A DNA stretch of 64,000 bases, taken from positions 124,001 through 188,000 of the forward strand of contig NZ_CP085324.1 of assembly GCF_020614395.1 (NCBI RefSeq), read 5' to 3'. Below the pieces are notes generated by a model that worked only from the letters and a program-made list of their open reading frames with translations, was not told the DNA's origin and did no database searches. Source of the stretch: Salarchaeum japonicum (GTDB lineage: Archaea > Halobacteriota > Halobacteria > Halobacteriales > Halobacteriaceae). The position numbers were made by a program, and so were the translations under genes. Shown here one piece after another: positions 43,790 to 52,873 of the stretch; the first letter of the stretch is position 1; each line of letters opens with the position of its first letter.

Positions 43790-45517
43790 TTACGCGCCGT
43801 CGGCTCGCGTGAACACCACGACGATTCGGTCCCCGATATCGTCGAGCGCGTGCGTTCTGCTCGTGTACGCGTCCCCGAGTTTCTGAGCGACCGTGGGTTT
43901 CAGCGCCGGTGTCGTGATGACAACGGGCGGCGTGTTGTTTCCAACGGCTCCGGGGCGTTCGACGCTCGTCACGTCCGCGCCGAGTGCCTCGGTGTACCAC
44001 GGGAGCGGCATTCGCGCGTGCCACGCGCCCGTCGCGGGCGGGTAGTCGACTCTGGTCTCGTTCATCGCGAGCCGTTCGCCGACGTAGAGGACATCTGTCT
44101 CCCCGCCGCCCGTCGACGCCGCTCGGTCGATGTCGTCGACGACGGCGCGGAGGTCGTCGGGTGCCTGTGCGTAGTAGACGATTTGGTGGCCGGGGTCGCC
44201 CAGTGGGCTCTCGTGGGGCTGCTGGTAGCTCGTCTGCGCGAGTGTCGCACCCGCCGAGGCGACGAAGAAGACGAGGAGGCCGGCGGCGACCGCGGCGCGC
44301 ACGACGTGCATCGGCGCGCGCTCGCGGAGCGCGGCGGGTTCGCGGGCGGGAAGCCGGCTGCGTCCCCAGCGGTAGACGGCGACGCCACCGACCGCCGCCG
44401 GAACGCAGAGCGGGACGATGGCGTGGACCGTTGACCACGGGACGGGGAGGTTGTTCGCGAGCGGGTAGCCGACGATGGCGGCGACGCCACAGTAGAAGTT
44501 GAACGCGACGAGCGCGCGCGGCGAGTCCCCGGTGTACCGGTCGTAGAGGAAGCCGAGAGCCGCGAGAACGGTGACGCCGAGCGCGCCGGCGACGATGGTT
44601 TCGGCGGTGTCCGTGAAGTACGGGAGGTAGGCGTGATTCTGAATGCTTCCTTCGGCCCAGTACTCGATGGCGGCCTGGAAGGAGCCGAGCGTGGCTTCGC
44701 CGACGACGGCGGGGAGGCTTGCGATGTCGCCGGTGAGGCCTTTCCAGAGGCCGATTGGGTGGCCGGGGCCGGCGCGCGGCGCGTAGAAGTAGACGACGAC
44801 AGCGAGAAAGAGCACGCCCGAGAGCACGCCGTGTGTCCACCACGCGCGGACGCCCGCGACGGCGCGGTTCGCGAGCGACTGGAGCGTGGTGAGCGCGTCG
44901 CCGTCAGTGTCGCGGGCGCGAACGAGGACGCGGTCGAACACGAGCACGCTCGCGCCGAGCCACGTCACCAGCCAGAGGAGCACGCTCTCCTTCGTCGCAA
45001 ACGCGAGGCCGAGTGTCACTCCGCTCGCGTACAGGTAGCGGGGAGTACGGGTGTCGTACGCGCGGACGAGCAGGCCGAGCGTCACGAGCATGAACGCGGC
45101 GAGCGGGAGGTCCTTGCGCATGAACCGTGAGTAGTAGAACAGGACGGGGTTGAACGCGAGCGCGACGCCGAGTGCGACGACCTCGGCCCGGCGGAGGTGT
45201 TCGCGGAAGAGCCAGGCGGCGAGCGGGAGGAGCGCGCCGATGCCTGCGACGACGACGCGCGCGGTGAAGTCGTTCGCGCCGACTACGGGGAAGACGACCG
45301 AGTTCACGCGAGCGAAGAACGGGCCGTGGAGGATGGGCCGGTACTCCCAGACGCCGTTCTCCATGAACCGGAGCACCCAGTAGCCGAACCAGGCTTCGTC
45401 GTAGTAGAAGACGCGGTCGCCTAACTCGACGAGGCGAGCGAGGAGACCGCCGACGGAGAGCGAGACGAGGATCGCGAGGACGCGTCGCTTCGTGAGCTGC
45501 TGGTGGAGGGCCATCAT
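43790..45517 (-). CDS. Agl23-like polytopic membrane protein (GT39/PMT-type)
   Basis: Membrane protein of 575 residues with about 10-12 hydrophobic segments. The first luminal loop has YYDEAWFGYW near 38-47, matching the acidic catalytic loop of PMT/ArnT-type glycosyltransferases, and KESVLLW near 153-159. It resembles the family called flippase-activity-associated Agl23 (TIGR03663, from memory), linked to N-glycosylation in haloarchaea. A C-terminal soluble tail (about 430-575) follows the last helices. The start at 45517 places the ATG at the leaderless distance from a TATA box; the neighbouring Met at 45514 is an alternative. No other agl gene is adjacent. Confidence 0.75.
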   Translation of the reverse strand: MMALHQQLTKRRVLAILVSLSVGGLLARLVELGDRVFYYDEAWFGYWVLRFMENGVWEYRPILHGPFFARVNSVVFPVVGANDFTARVVVAGIGALLPLAAWLFREHLRRAEVVALGVALAFNPVLFYYSRFMRKDLPLAAFMLVTLGLLVRAYDTRTPRYLYASGVTLGLAFATKESVLLWLVTWLGASVLVFDRVLVRARDTDGDALTTLQSLANRAVAGVRAWWTHGVLSGVLFLAVVVYFYAPRAGPGHPIGLWKGLTGDIASLPAVVGEATLGSFQAAIEYWAEGSIQNHAYLPYFTDTAETIVAGALGVTVLAALGFLYDRYTGDSPRALVAFNFYCGVAAIVGYPLANNLPVPWSTVHAIVPLCVPAAVGGVAVYRWGRSRLPAREPAALRERAPMHVVRAAVAAGLLVFFVASAGATLAQTSYQQPHESPLGDPGHQIVYYAQAPDDLRAVVDDIDRAASTGGGETDVLYVGERLAMNETRVDYPPATGAWHARMPLPWYTEALGADVTSVERPGAVGNNTPPVVITTPALKPTVAQKLGDAYTSRTHALDDIGDRIVVVFTRADGA

Positions 45518-45540
45518 CCGCTGCTGCCCCCTCCGACGGC

Positions 45541-45549
45541 ATATCTTTT
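45541..45549 (-). promoter_or_regulatory. TATA box of the Agl23-like gene
   Basis: AAAAGATAT on the minus strand, centred about 28 bp upstream of the ATG at 45517. It settles the choice of start. Confidence 0.55.
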
Positions 45550-45623
45550 GTGCTGACACTTTATGCGAGTTCCCGAACGAACACAACCCCTAATAGTCCG
45601 TCCGGTGTATCCGGTAGGCGTAC

Positions 45624-48600
45624 ATGCGCTCCGAGGACGAGGCCTACTTCGAGCGACTCGAATCCCGGTTGGACGAGGCGTTCGACCTCGCGGAGCGCGC
45701 GAAGCAGAAGGGCGGCGACCCCGAGCCCGAGGTGGAGATTCCGGTCGCGAAGGACATGGCCGACCGCGTGGAGAACATCCTCGGCATCGACGGCGTCGCC
45801 GAGCGCGTCCGCGAACTCGAAGGCGAGATGAGCCGGGAGGAGGCCGCGCTCGAACTCACCGAGGACTTCGTCGAGGGGACGGTCGGGGACTACGAGACGG
45901 ACGCGGGGAAGGTCGAGGGCGCGGTTCGCACCGCGGTCGCCCTGCTCACCGAGGGCGTGGTCGCCGCGCCCATCGAGGGCATCGACCGCGTCGAGGTGTT
46001 GGAGAACGACGACGGGACGGAGTTCGTGAACGTCTACTACGCCGGCCCAATCCGCTCCGCGGGCGGGACGGCGCAGGCGTTGAGCGTGCTGGTCGCGGAC
46101 TACGCCCGCGCGCTCCTCGGGATGAGCGAGTACAAGGGCCGGGACGACGAGATAGAGCGGTACGCGGAGGAAATCGCGCTCTACGACTCCGAGACCGGCC
46201 TCCAGTACACGCCGAAGGACAAGGAGACGAAGTTCATCGCCGAGCACATGCCCATCATGCTCGACGGGGAGGCGACGGGCCAGGAGGAGGTCTCGGGCTT
46301 CCGCGACCTCGAACGCGTGGACACGAACAACCCCCGGGGCGGGATGTGTCTCGTGCTCGCGGAGGGAATCGCGCTGAAGGCCCCGAAGATTCAGCGGTAC
46401 ACGCGCGGACTGGACGAGGTGGACTGGCCGTGGCTCCAAGACCTCATCGACGGCACCTACTACGACGACAGCGCGAGCGACGAGGCCGACCAGGCGGACG
46501 AGAGCGAGGACGCCGAGGGCGACGACGCGGACGCCGACGGCGCGGACGAGGGCGAGGGCGAGTCGGACGACCCCGCGGGGCCGCCCCGGGTCGAACCCGC
46601 GAAGAAGTTCCTCCGCGACCTCATCGCCGGCCGCCCCGTCTTCGGCCACCCCTCCCGCGAGGGCGGGTTCCGACTCCGGTACGGGCGCTCGCGCAACCAC
46701 GGGTTCGCGACCGCGGGCGTCCACCCCGCGACGATGCACCTCGTGGACGACTTCCTCGCGACCGGCACCCAGATAAAGACCGAACGCCCCGGGAAAGCCG
46801 CCGGCGTCGTCCCCGTTGACAGCATCGACGGCCCCACCGTCAAACTCGCGAACGGCGACGTCCGCCGCATCGACGACCCCCGCGAAGCCCTCGAAGTCCG
46901 GAACGGCGTCGAGAAAATCCTCGACCTCGGCGAGTACCTCGTGAACTACGGCGAGTTCGTCGAGAACAACCACCCGCTCGCCCCCGCGTCCTACGTCACG
47001 GAGTGGTGGACGCAAGACCTCGCCGCCGCCGGCGCGGACCTCCAGGCGCTCGAAGACTCGCCCTACGTCGACCTCGAACACCCCAGCCCCGAACAAGCCC
47101 TCGACTGGGCGGACGAGTACGACGCCCCCCTCCACCCCGAGTACACCTACCTCTGGCACGACATCACTGTCCCTGAGTTCGAAGCGCTCACGGACGCCGT
47201 CGCCCGGGGCGAAATCGACGGCGACGAACTCGCCTTCCCCTACGACGACGACGTGCGGGAGACCGTCGAGGCCCTCATCCTCCCCCACCACCAGGGCGAG
47301 TACATCCGCACCACCGACTGGGAGCCGTTCGTCCGGTCGCTCGGCCTCACCACCGACCTCGAAAAGCAGTGGGACGACCTCAGCCCCGACGCGAGGGAGT
47401 GGGAGAACGCGATGAAGGCCGTCGAGGAAGTCGCGCCCTTCTCCGTCCAGGAACGCGCCCCCACCCGCATCGGGAACCGCATGGGCCGCCCCGAGAAATC
47501 CGAATCCCGCGACCTCAGTCCCGCCGTCCACACCCTCTTCCCCATCGGCGAAGCCGGCGGCAGCCAGCGCGACGTGGCGAAAGCCGCGAAACACGCCCCC
47601 GACATGCAGAGCACGCCCGGCCAGATCGACGTCCAGCTCGGCGTCCGCGAATGCCCCGACTGCGCCAGCCACACCTACGAAGCCCGGTGTCCCGACTGCG
47701 AGGTCTGGACCGACCCCTACTACGAGTGCCCCGACTGCGGCGTCGAAGCCCACCCCGACGAATCCGGCCGCGTCGAATGCCCGCGCTGCGACCGCGAACT
47801 CGACAACGTCACAACCCAGACTATCGACCTCCGCCAGGAGTACGCCGACGCCCTCCAATCCGTCGGCGAACGCGAGAACGCCTACGACATCCTCAAAGGC
47901 GTCAAAGGACTCACCTCCTCGGAGAAAGTCCCCGAACCCATCGAGAAAGGCGTCCTCCGCGCCAAACACGGCGTCACCACGTTCAAGGACGGCACCGTCC
48001 GATACGACATGACCGACCTCCCCGTCACCTCAGTCCGCCCCAGCGAACTCGACGTCACCACAGAGCAGTTCCACGAACTCGGCTACACCCACGACATCAA
48101 CGGCGACCCCCTCAAGCACGACGACCAACTCCTCGAACTCAACGTCCAAGACATCGTCCTCAGCGACGGCGCGGCCGAACACATGCTCAAAACCGCGGAC
48201 TTCGTCGACGACCTCCTCACCCAATACTACGACGTCGAACCCTTCTACGAACTCGACGACCGCGACGACCTCGTCGGCGAACTCGTCTTCGGCATGGCCC
48301 CCCACACCAGCGCCGCAACCGTCGGACGCGTCGTCGGCTTCACCTCCGCCGCCGTCGGCTACGCCCACCCGTACTTCCACGCCGCGAAGCGCCGCAATTG
48401 CGACGGTGACGAGGATTGCGTGATGTTGTTGATGGATGGGCTTCTCAATTTCTCGAAGTCGTTCCTGCCGGACAAGCGGGGCGGGCAGATGGACGCGCCG
48501 TTGGTGATGTCGAGTCGTATCGACCCGTCGGAAATCGACGACGAGGCGCACAACATGGACGTGGTGCGGCAGTATCCGCGGGAGTTCTACGAGGCGAGTC

Positions 48601-49145
48601 GGGAGATGGCTGACCCGGAGTCCGTGGACGTGGAGATCGCGGAGGAGAACCTCGGAACCGACTTGGAGTACACGGGGTTCGACCACACGCACGACACCTC
48701 GAATATCGCGCTCGGTCCCGACCTCTCGGCGTACAAGACGCTCGGGAGTATGATGGAGAAGATGGACGCGCAGCTCGAACTCGCGCGGAAGCTCCGCGCG
48801 GTGGACGAGACGGACGTGGCGGAGCGCGTCATCGAGTACCACTTCCTCCCCGACCTCATCGGGAACCTCCGGGCGTTCAGCCGGCAGGAGACGCGGTGTT
48901 TGGATTGCGGGAAGAAGTACAGGCGGGTTCCGCTCACGGGTGATTGCCGGGAGTGCGGCGGGACGGTGAACCTCACCGTTCACCGCGGCTCCGTCAACAA
49001 GTACATGGACACCGCGATTCAGGTCGCGGAGGAGTACGACTGCCGCGAGTACACCAAACAGCGCCTCGAAGTCCTCGAACAGTCCCTCGAAAGCATCTTC
49101 GAGAACGACAAGAACAAGCAGTCGGGCATCGCGGACTTCATGTAA
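45624..49145 (+). CDS. polC: DNA polymerase D large subunit (DP2)
   Basis: Catalytic subunit of 1173 residues of the archaeal replicative polymerase PolD. Conserved blocks include NVYYAGPIRSAGGTAQALS near 134-152, an acidic halophilic insertion near 289-320, zinc-binding clusters CPDC/CPDC/CPRC near 674-735, the catalytic motif NCDGDED at 925-931 (Asp927 and Asp929) and a C-terminal zinc ribbon CLDC/CREC near 1093-1113. The small subunit gene is not in the window. An intein is known to interrupt many archaeal DP2 proteins in front of C926 (from memory); none is present here. Codon choice changes abruptly at that site. The 3' end is partly duplicated downstream. Confidence 0.96.
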   Translation: MRSEDEAYFERLESRLDEAFDLAERAKQKGGDPEPEVEIPVAKDMADRVENILGIDGVAERVRELEGEMSREEAALELTEDFVEGTVGDYETDAGKVEGAVRTAVALLTEGVVAAPIEGIDRVEVLENDDGTEFVNVYYAGPIRSAGGTAQALSVLVADYARALLGMSEYKGRDDEIERYAEEIALYDSETGLQYTPKDKETKFIAEHMPIMLDGEATGQEEVSGFRDLERVDTNNPRGGMCLVLAEGIALKAPKIQRYTRGLDEVDWPWLQDLIDGTYYDDSASDEADQADESEDAEGDDADADGADEGEGESDDPAGPPRVEPAKKFLRDLIAGRPVFGHPSREGGFRLRYGRSRNHGFATAGVHPATMHLVDDFLATGTQIKTERPGKAAGVVPVDSIDGPTVKLANGDVRRIDDPREALEVRNGVEKILDLGEYLVNYGEFVENNHPLAPASYVTEWWTQDLAAAGADLQALEDSPYVDLEHPSPEQALDWADEYDAPLHPEYTYLWHDITVPEFEALTDAVARGEIDGDELAFPYDDDVRETVEALILPHHQGEYIRTTDWEPFVRSLGLTTDLEKQWDDLSPDAREWENAMKAVEEVAPFSVQERAPTRIGNRMGRPEKSESRDLSPAVHTLFPIGEAGGSQRDVAKAAKHAPDMQSTPGQIDVQLGVRECPDCASHTYEARCPDCEVWTDPYYECPDCGVEAHPDESGRVECPRCDRELDNVTTQTIDLRQEYADALQSVGERENAYDILKGVKGLTSSEKVPEPIEKGVLRAKHGVTTFKDGTVRYDMTDLPVTSVRPSELDVTTEQFHELGYTHDINGDPLKHDDQLLELNVQDIVLSDGAAEHMLKTADFVDDLLTQYYDVEPFYELDDRDDLVGELVFGMAPHTSAATVGRVVGFTSAAVGYAHPYFHAAKRRNCDGDEDCVMLLMDGLLNFSKSFLPDKRGGQMDAPLVMSSRIDPSEIDDEAHNMDVVRQYPREFYEASREMADPESVDVEIAEENLGTDLEYTGFDHTHDTSNIALGPDLSAYKTLGSMMEKMDAQLELARKLRAVDETDVAERVIEYHFLPDLIGNLRAFSRQETRCLDCGKKYRRVPLTGDCRECGGTVNLTVHRGSVNKYMDTAIQVAEEYDCREYTKQRLEVLEQSLESIFENDKNKQSGIADFM

Positions 49146-49246
49146 TCGACCGCGGGCCGGATGCTCGCGGGCTGTTTTCGTCCAGGTTTTGCGAGGAGCG
49201 GTGCGCGAAGCGCACTCGACGACGGAAAACGTGGGTCGAGGGCGAC

Positions 49247-49295
49247 GAGAACAGGCAGTCGGGCATCGCGGACTTCGTGTAATCGACCGCGGGCC
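49247..49295. repeat. partial duplicate of the polC 3' end
   Basis: This segment repeats 49110-49158 (last codons of polC, its stop and about 14 bp beyond) with only a few changes; GCAGTCGGGCATCGCGGACT is exact in both. The offset is 137 bp. The second copy also ends in a TAA but has no full gene in front of it; between the copies is non-coding DNA with a GTGCGC-GAA-GCGCAC hairpin (49201-49215). Confidence 0.8.
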
Positions 49296-49306
49296 AGTGG
49301 TCGGCT

Positions 49307-50473
49307 CTAGGTTGAGCGGGGGCCGAGGAGGTCTTGAATCGCGTCGCTGAGGAGGCTGACGGCGAGGATGGTGGCGAGGAGGGCGGCGACGGGTATCGCG
49401 ACGGTCCACCAGTACCGCTGGACGGACGAGATGTTACTGCCTATCATGTCGCCCCAGGAGATGACGGTCGTCGGGCGGAGCAGGAGGGGGGACGGCGGCG
49501 TGCCGAACCGGAGGAATGAGAGCGTCGCTTCGATGGTGATGAAGAGCGGTATCTGGGAGACGGCGGCGACGGTCGCGCTCCGGGAGACGTTCGGGAGGAG
49601 GTGCCAGCGCACGACCTGCACGGCGCTCGCGCCGCTCGCGTTCGCCGCGCGCACGTAGTCCGTCGCGACTTCGTCGAGCGCGCGACTGCGGACGACGGTG
49701 GCGACGCTCCCCCAGTTGACGAGGCCGAAGGAGACGACGAGCATGAAGAGTGTGCCGTCGCCGGAGAGCCACCGCCAGACGAAGAACACGAGGAGCGCCG
49801 GCACCGCCTTCAGGCTCTCCGCCGACCCGGCGAGCACGCGGTCGGTGCGTCCGCCGGCGTACGCGCTGACGGTGCCGACGAGGGTGGCGAGCGGGACGAT
49901 GAGCGCGACGGCGACGAGCGCGAGCTGGACGACGTTCCGCGCGCCGAACACGAGCAACTGCACCATGTCCTGTCCGAGCGCGTTCGTCCCGAGCGGGGCC
50001 GACCAGGTGCCGTAACACCGGTCTCCCACGGGGTTGTAGCACTGTACGACGTCGTACTGGGGGACGCTCGTGTACACCGGCGGCTGGTTCCGGTAGGGGA
50101 TGTTGACGGCGGGCGGGTCGAGAAAGACGGGGCCGAGCGTGCCCGCGAGGAAGACGGCGAGCGCGACGAACGTCCCGGCGGCGGCCGCGGGGTGGCGGGC
50201 GAAGTACGCGAGCGCGTTCCGGGCGTCCCCGCGGTCGGCGTTCGCGACGACGCTCGCGCTCGCGACGACGAACAGCCAGAGGCTCGCCACCCACAGCCAC
50301 TCCAGTCGGCCGATTTCGTACCCGAGCAGGCTCCGGCCCGGCGTGACGGCCGTGTACGCGAACGCCGCGAGAACCGCGAGCAGTCCCGCGAGCGCGGCGA
50401 CGGCGGGCGGCGAGTAGCCGCGACTGGTGTCCGCCGTCCAGTCGATGCGTCGGTCGCCGGGCGTCCCGGTCAT
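49307..50473 (-). CDS. ABC transporter permease (DppC/OppC type)
   Basis: Inner-membrane permease of 388 residues. Hydrophobic helices begin near 24; three or so extra helices precede the core, making it longer than the usual 290-300. The permease core has LGTNALGQDM near 170-179, then the EAA loop region VRAANASGASAVQVVRWHLLPN near 268-289. It probably pairs with the divergent permease at 50575 for peptide or nickel-like substrates. No ATPase or binding protein gene is next to it, so these must be elsewhere. Confidence 0.83.
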   Translation of the reverse strand: MTGTPGDRRIDWTADTSRGYSPPAVAALAGLLAVLAAFAYTAVTPGRSLLGYEIGRLEWLWVASLWLFVVASASVVANADRGDARNALAYFARHPAAAAGTFVALAVFLAGTLGPVFLDPPAVNIPYRNQPPVYTSVPQYDVVQCYNPVGDRCYGTWSAPLGTNALGQDMVQLLVFGARNVVQLALVAVALIVPLATLVGTVSAYAGGRTDRVLAGSAESLKAVPALLVFFVWRWLSGDGTLFMLVVSFGLVNWGSVATVVRSRALDEVATDYVRAANASGASAVQVVRWHLLPNVSRSATVAAVSQIPLFITIEATLSFLRFGTPPSPLLLRPTTVISWGDMIGSNISSVQRYWWTVAIPVAALLATILAVSLLSDAIQDLLGPRST

Positions 50474-50544
50474 TCGCGTTCACACCGCCACGAGACACCC
50501 ACGTAACGCCGCGCCAGCCGGACAGAACATCCGGTACACGTGGA

Positions 50545-50550
50545 TTTATC
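50545..50550 (+). promoter_or_regulatory. TATA box of the DppB-type permease
   Basis: TTTATC lies 25-30 bp before the ATG at 50575, which favours that ATG over the GTG two codons earlier. Confidence 0.5.
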
Positions 50551-50574
50551 AGTGCTGTTTCGTCCATCGTGGGT

Positions 50575-51510
50575 ATGGCCTCCCTCGGCGGCGACGCCCG
50601 CTACGTCCTCGGCCGACTCGCGTGGGCCGTCGCCGTCGTCTGGGTCGTGCTCACCGCGACCTACCTCGTGCTCGCCGTCCTCCCCGACACCCGCCGCGTC
50701 TTCTTCGCGGAAGTCGAGATGGGGCTCGGAGCCGTTCTCGACGCCGACGGCGGCCCCCTCGACCAGTACCTCGCGTGGATGCGCGCCTTCCTCACGCTCG
50801 ACTGGGGGCGCTCGCTCTACTACGACACGTCGGTCGTCTCGCTCTACGCCGGCCGGCTCCCCGTCACGCTCGCCTACCTCGTCCCCGGCGTCCTCGCCTC
50901 GCTCGCCGTCGGCCTCGGTCTCGGCACGTACGCCGCCGTCGAACCCGGAAGCCGCCTCGACCGCGCGCTCTCCGTCGTCTCCTACGTCGGTCTCGCGGTG
51001 CCCGCGTTCCTCCTCGCGGAACTCGCGTTCGCCTACCACCCCACCGTCCTCGGCTGGGTTCGCGTCTACGACCCCGAACTCGGCCTCCTCCACGCCCAGA
51101 ACCTCACCCGTCTCGCGCTCCCCGCCGGCATCGTCGCGCTCTCCCTCACCGCCGTCCAGATACGCCACGTCAAAGGCGTCACCGCCGACCGCCTCGACGA
51201 CCCCTTCGTCAAGACCGCGCGCTCGAAGGGCGCGGGCCGCCTCCGCGTCGCCCGCCACGTCTTCCGGAACACCTGGCCGACCCTCGTCTCCACCGTCCTC
51301 GGCGAAGCGCTCGGACTGCTCGTCCTCACCACCATCGTCGTCGAGGGCGTCCTCGACGTTCCCGGGGCCGCCGTCGCCGTGTTCAACGGGTTCGGCGCGG
51401 GCGACCCGATGCTGAGCTTCACCGCCGTGTTCGGCATGGTCGCGCTCGGCGTGCTCGGCTCCCTCCTCCGCGACTTCGTCCGCCTCACGGTCGACCCCCG
51501 CGTGACCTGA
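50575..51510 (+). CDS. ABC transporter permease (DppB/OppB type)
   Basis: Membrane permease of 311 residues with six hydrophobic segments. The first periplasmic loop (LDWGRSLYYDT near 79-89) and the EAA motif TARSKGAGRLRVARHVFRN near 208-226 match DppB. It is divergent from the DppC-type gene, with 101 bp between starts, rather than in the usual dppB-dppC order. It ends one base from the convergent PurD-like gene. Confidence 0.85.
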   Translation: MASLGGDARYVLGRLAWAVAVVWVVLTATYLVLAVLPDTRRVFFAEVEMGLGAVLDADGGPLDQYLAWMRAFLTLDWGRSLYYDTSVVSLYAGRLPVTLAYLVPGVLASLAVGLGLGTYAAVEPGSRLDRALSVVSYVGLAVPAFLLAELAFAYHPTVLGWVRVYDPELGLLHAQNLTRLALPAGIVALSLTAVQIRHVKGVTADRLDDPFVKTARSKGAGRLRVARHVFRNTWPTLVSTVLGEALGLLVLTTIVVEGVLDVPGAAVAVFNGFGAGDPMLSFTAVFGMVALGVLGSLLRDFVRLTVDPRVT

Positions 51511-51511
51511 C

Positions 51512-52825
51512 CTACGCCGGCCCGAGGTAGCCCCAGGCGTGCAGGCGGTCGCCGTCACCGTCTATCCAGCGCTCCCCGATGTCGTCCCGGTAGTAGCGGT
51601 TCGGGATGGTGATGTCCTCGATGCGGCCGTACGCCTGCTCGCGCGCCGCCTGCATCGTCTCACCCGTCCCCGTCACGACGAGCGGCATCCCGGACTCGCC
51701 CGCGACCCGCCACTGGCCGTCCACGAGCTTCGCGTCCTCGATGTGCACGCCCTCTCGGTCGTTCGATTCGAAGACGACCGCGGCGTTCCGCGAGTTCTCG
51801 TCGTACGTCTTCTCGTCGTCGAACGGGAACGGCGGGAGGACGACGCGAACCCCGACCTGGTAGCCGCGGTGCACCCGGAGGTCGGGGTCGCGGCCGTGCG
51901 CGAGGTCGAAGAAGAACGCGCCCGTCCCGGACTCGAACGCCTCCTCCTGGAGCGTGATTGTCGGATACCCGAACCGGGGCGTGAACTCCAGTGGGTAGAC
52001 GCCGGTGTCGTTCACGATGCAGTTCAGGTCGATGCTCCCGACGTACCCCTCGTCCGCGAGCCAGCCCTCCAGACGGCCGAGCGTCTCCGCGAACAACCGA
52101 TTCCGGCCCGCCCAGAACATCGACGTCCCCATCTCGCCCGTCGACGGCCCGATGTTCCCCGGGAAGAGCTTCTTGTGCTCGAAGTTGAAGTTGATGGGTT
52201 CGACGAACGACTCGCCGTTGAAAAAGCCGCAGACGGCGACCTCGACGCCCTCGACCTTCCGCTGGAGCTGGAACCCCTTCATCCGGTGACCCCACGCCTT
52301 CTCGTACGCCCGCAACACGTCTATCACGTCGCCCCCGTCGTCGTCCGACCCGACGTACAGCAGGCGCTTCACGTTCTGCACCTCCCCCAGCGGCTTGATG
52401 ACGTACGGCGCGGGGTTCGCCTTCACGTACTCGACCGCCGCCCCGAAGTCCGTGAACTCGCGGTGGTCGAGCGTGTTCACGCCGTTCTCCTCCAACACCT
52501 CCATCGCGTACCCGCGGTCTTCCTCCAACCGGTCCGTGTTCGGCGTCCCGCCGACTACCGCCGTCCCCTGCGCTCGCAACTCCTCCGCGAGTTCGCCGGT
52601 GCCGATGTCCGACCCGACCCAAATATCGTCGAAAATCACCACGTCCGCCCACTCGACCTCCGCGCGCCAGTCGTCCGTCTTCTCCACGAACCCGTCCGCT
52701 ATCTCCCGGTCGCTCTCCGCCTCGATGTAGTACTTCACGTCGTGACCCTCCCGCGACACCTGCCACGCCACGTCCCCGATGAGCGCCGCGTCCAACGAAC
52801 AGAACAGGAAGTTCTTCGCGTCCAT
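51512..52825 (-). CDS. PurD-like ATP-grasp protein
   Basis: ATP-grasp enzyme of 437 residues resembling phosphoribosylamine-glycine ligase in size and in its central and C-terminal domains (PYVIKPLGEVQNVKRLLYVG near 138-157; YPLEFTPRFGYPT near 272-284). It lacks the GSGGREHA phosphate-binding start of true PurD, beginning instead FLFCSLDAALIGDVAWQVSR. The substrate loop reads NFEHKKLFPGN where PurD has a D-x-K-x-x-D-GD pattern. It may thus act on another amine/acid pair. A TTTAGG box at -27 supports the ATG at 52825. Confidence 0.7.
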   Translation of the reverse strand: MDAKNFLFCSLDAALIGDVAWQVSREGHDVKYYIEAESDREIADGFVEKTDDWRAEVEWADVVIFDDIWVGSDIGTGELAEELRAQGTAVVGGTPNTDRLEEDRGYAMEVLEENGVNTLDHREFTDFGAAVEYVKANPAPYVIKPLGEVQNVKRLLYVGSDDDGGDVIDVLRAYEKAWGHRMKGFQLQRKVEGVEVAVCGFFNGESFVEPINFNFEHKKLFPGNIGPSTGEMGTSMFWAGRNRLFAETLGRLEGWLADEGYVGSIDLNCIVNDTGVYPLEFTPRFGYPTITLQEEAFESGTGAFFFDLAHGRDPDLRVHRGYQVGVRVVLPPFPFDDEKTYDENSRNAAVVFESNDREGVHIEDAKLVDGQWRVAGESGMPLVVTGTGETMQAAREQAYGRIEDITIPNRYYRDDIGERWIDGDGDRLHAWGYLGPA

Positions 52826-52873
52826 ACACATCCGAGAACCCCCCACTCCCTAAACTGTGCGGGCATTCGCGCA

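Noticed and set aside
45561-47969. 802-codon open frame opposite polC
   Set aside because: Composition (Val/Phe/Gly/Arg-rich) is the mirror of the acidic PolD protein; no motif is present and polC is certain.
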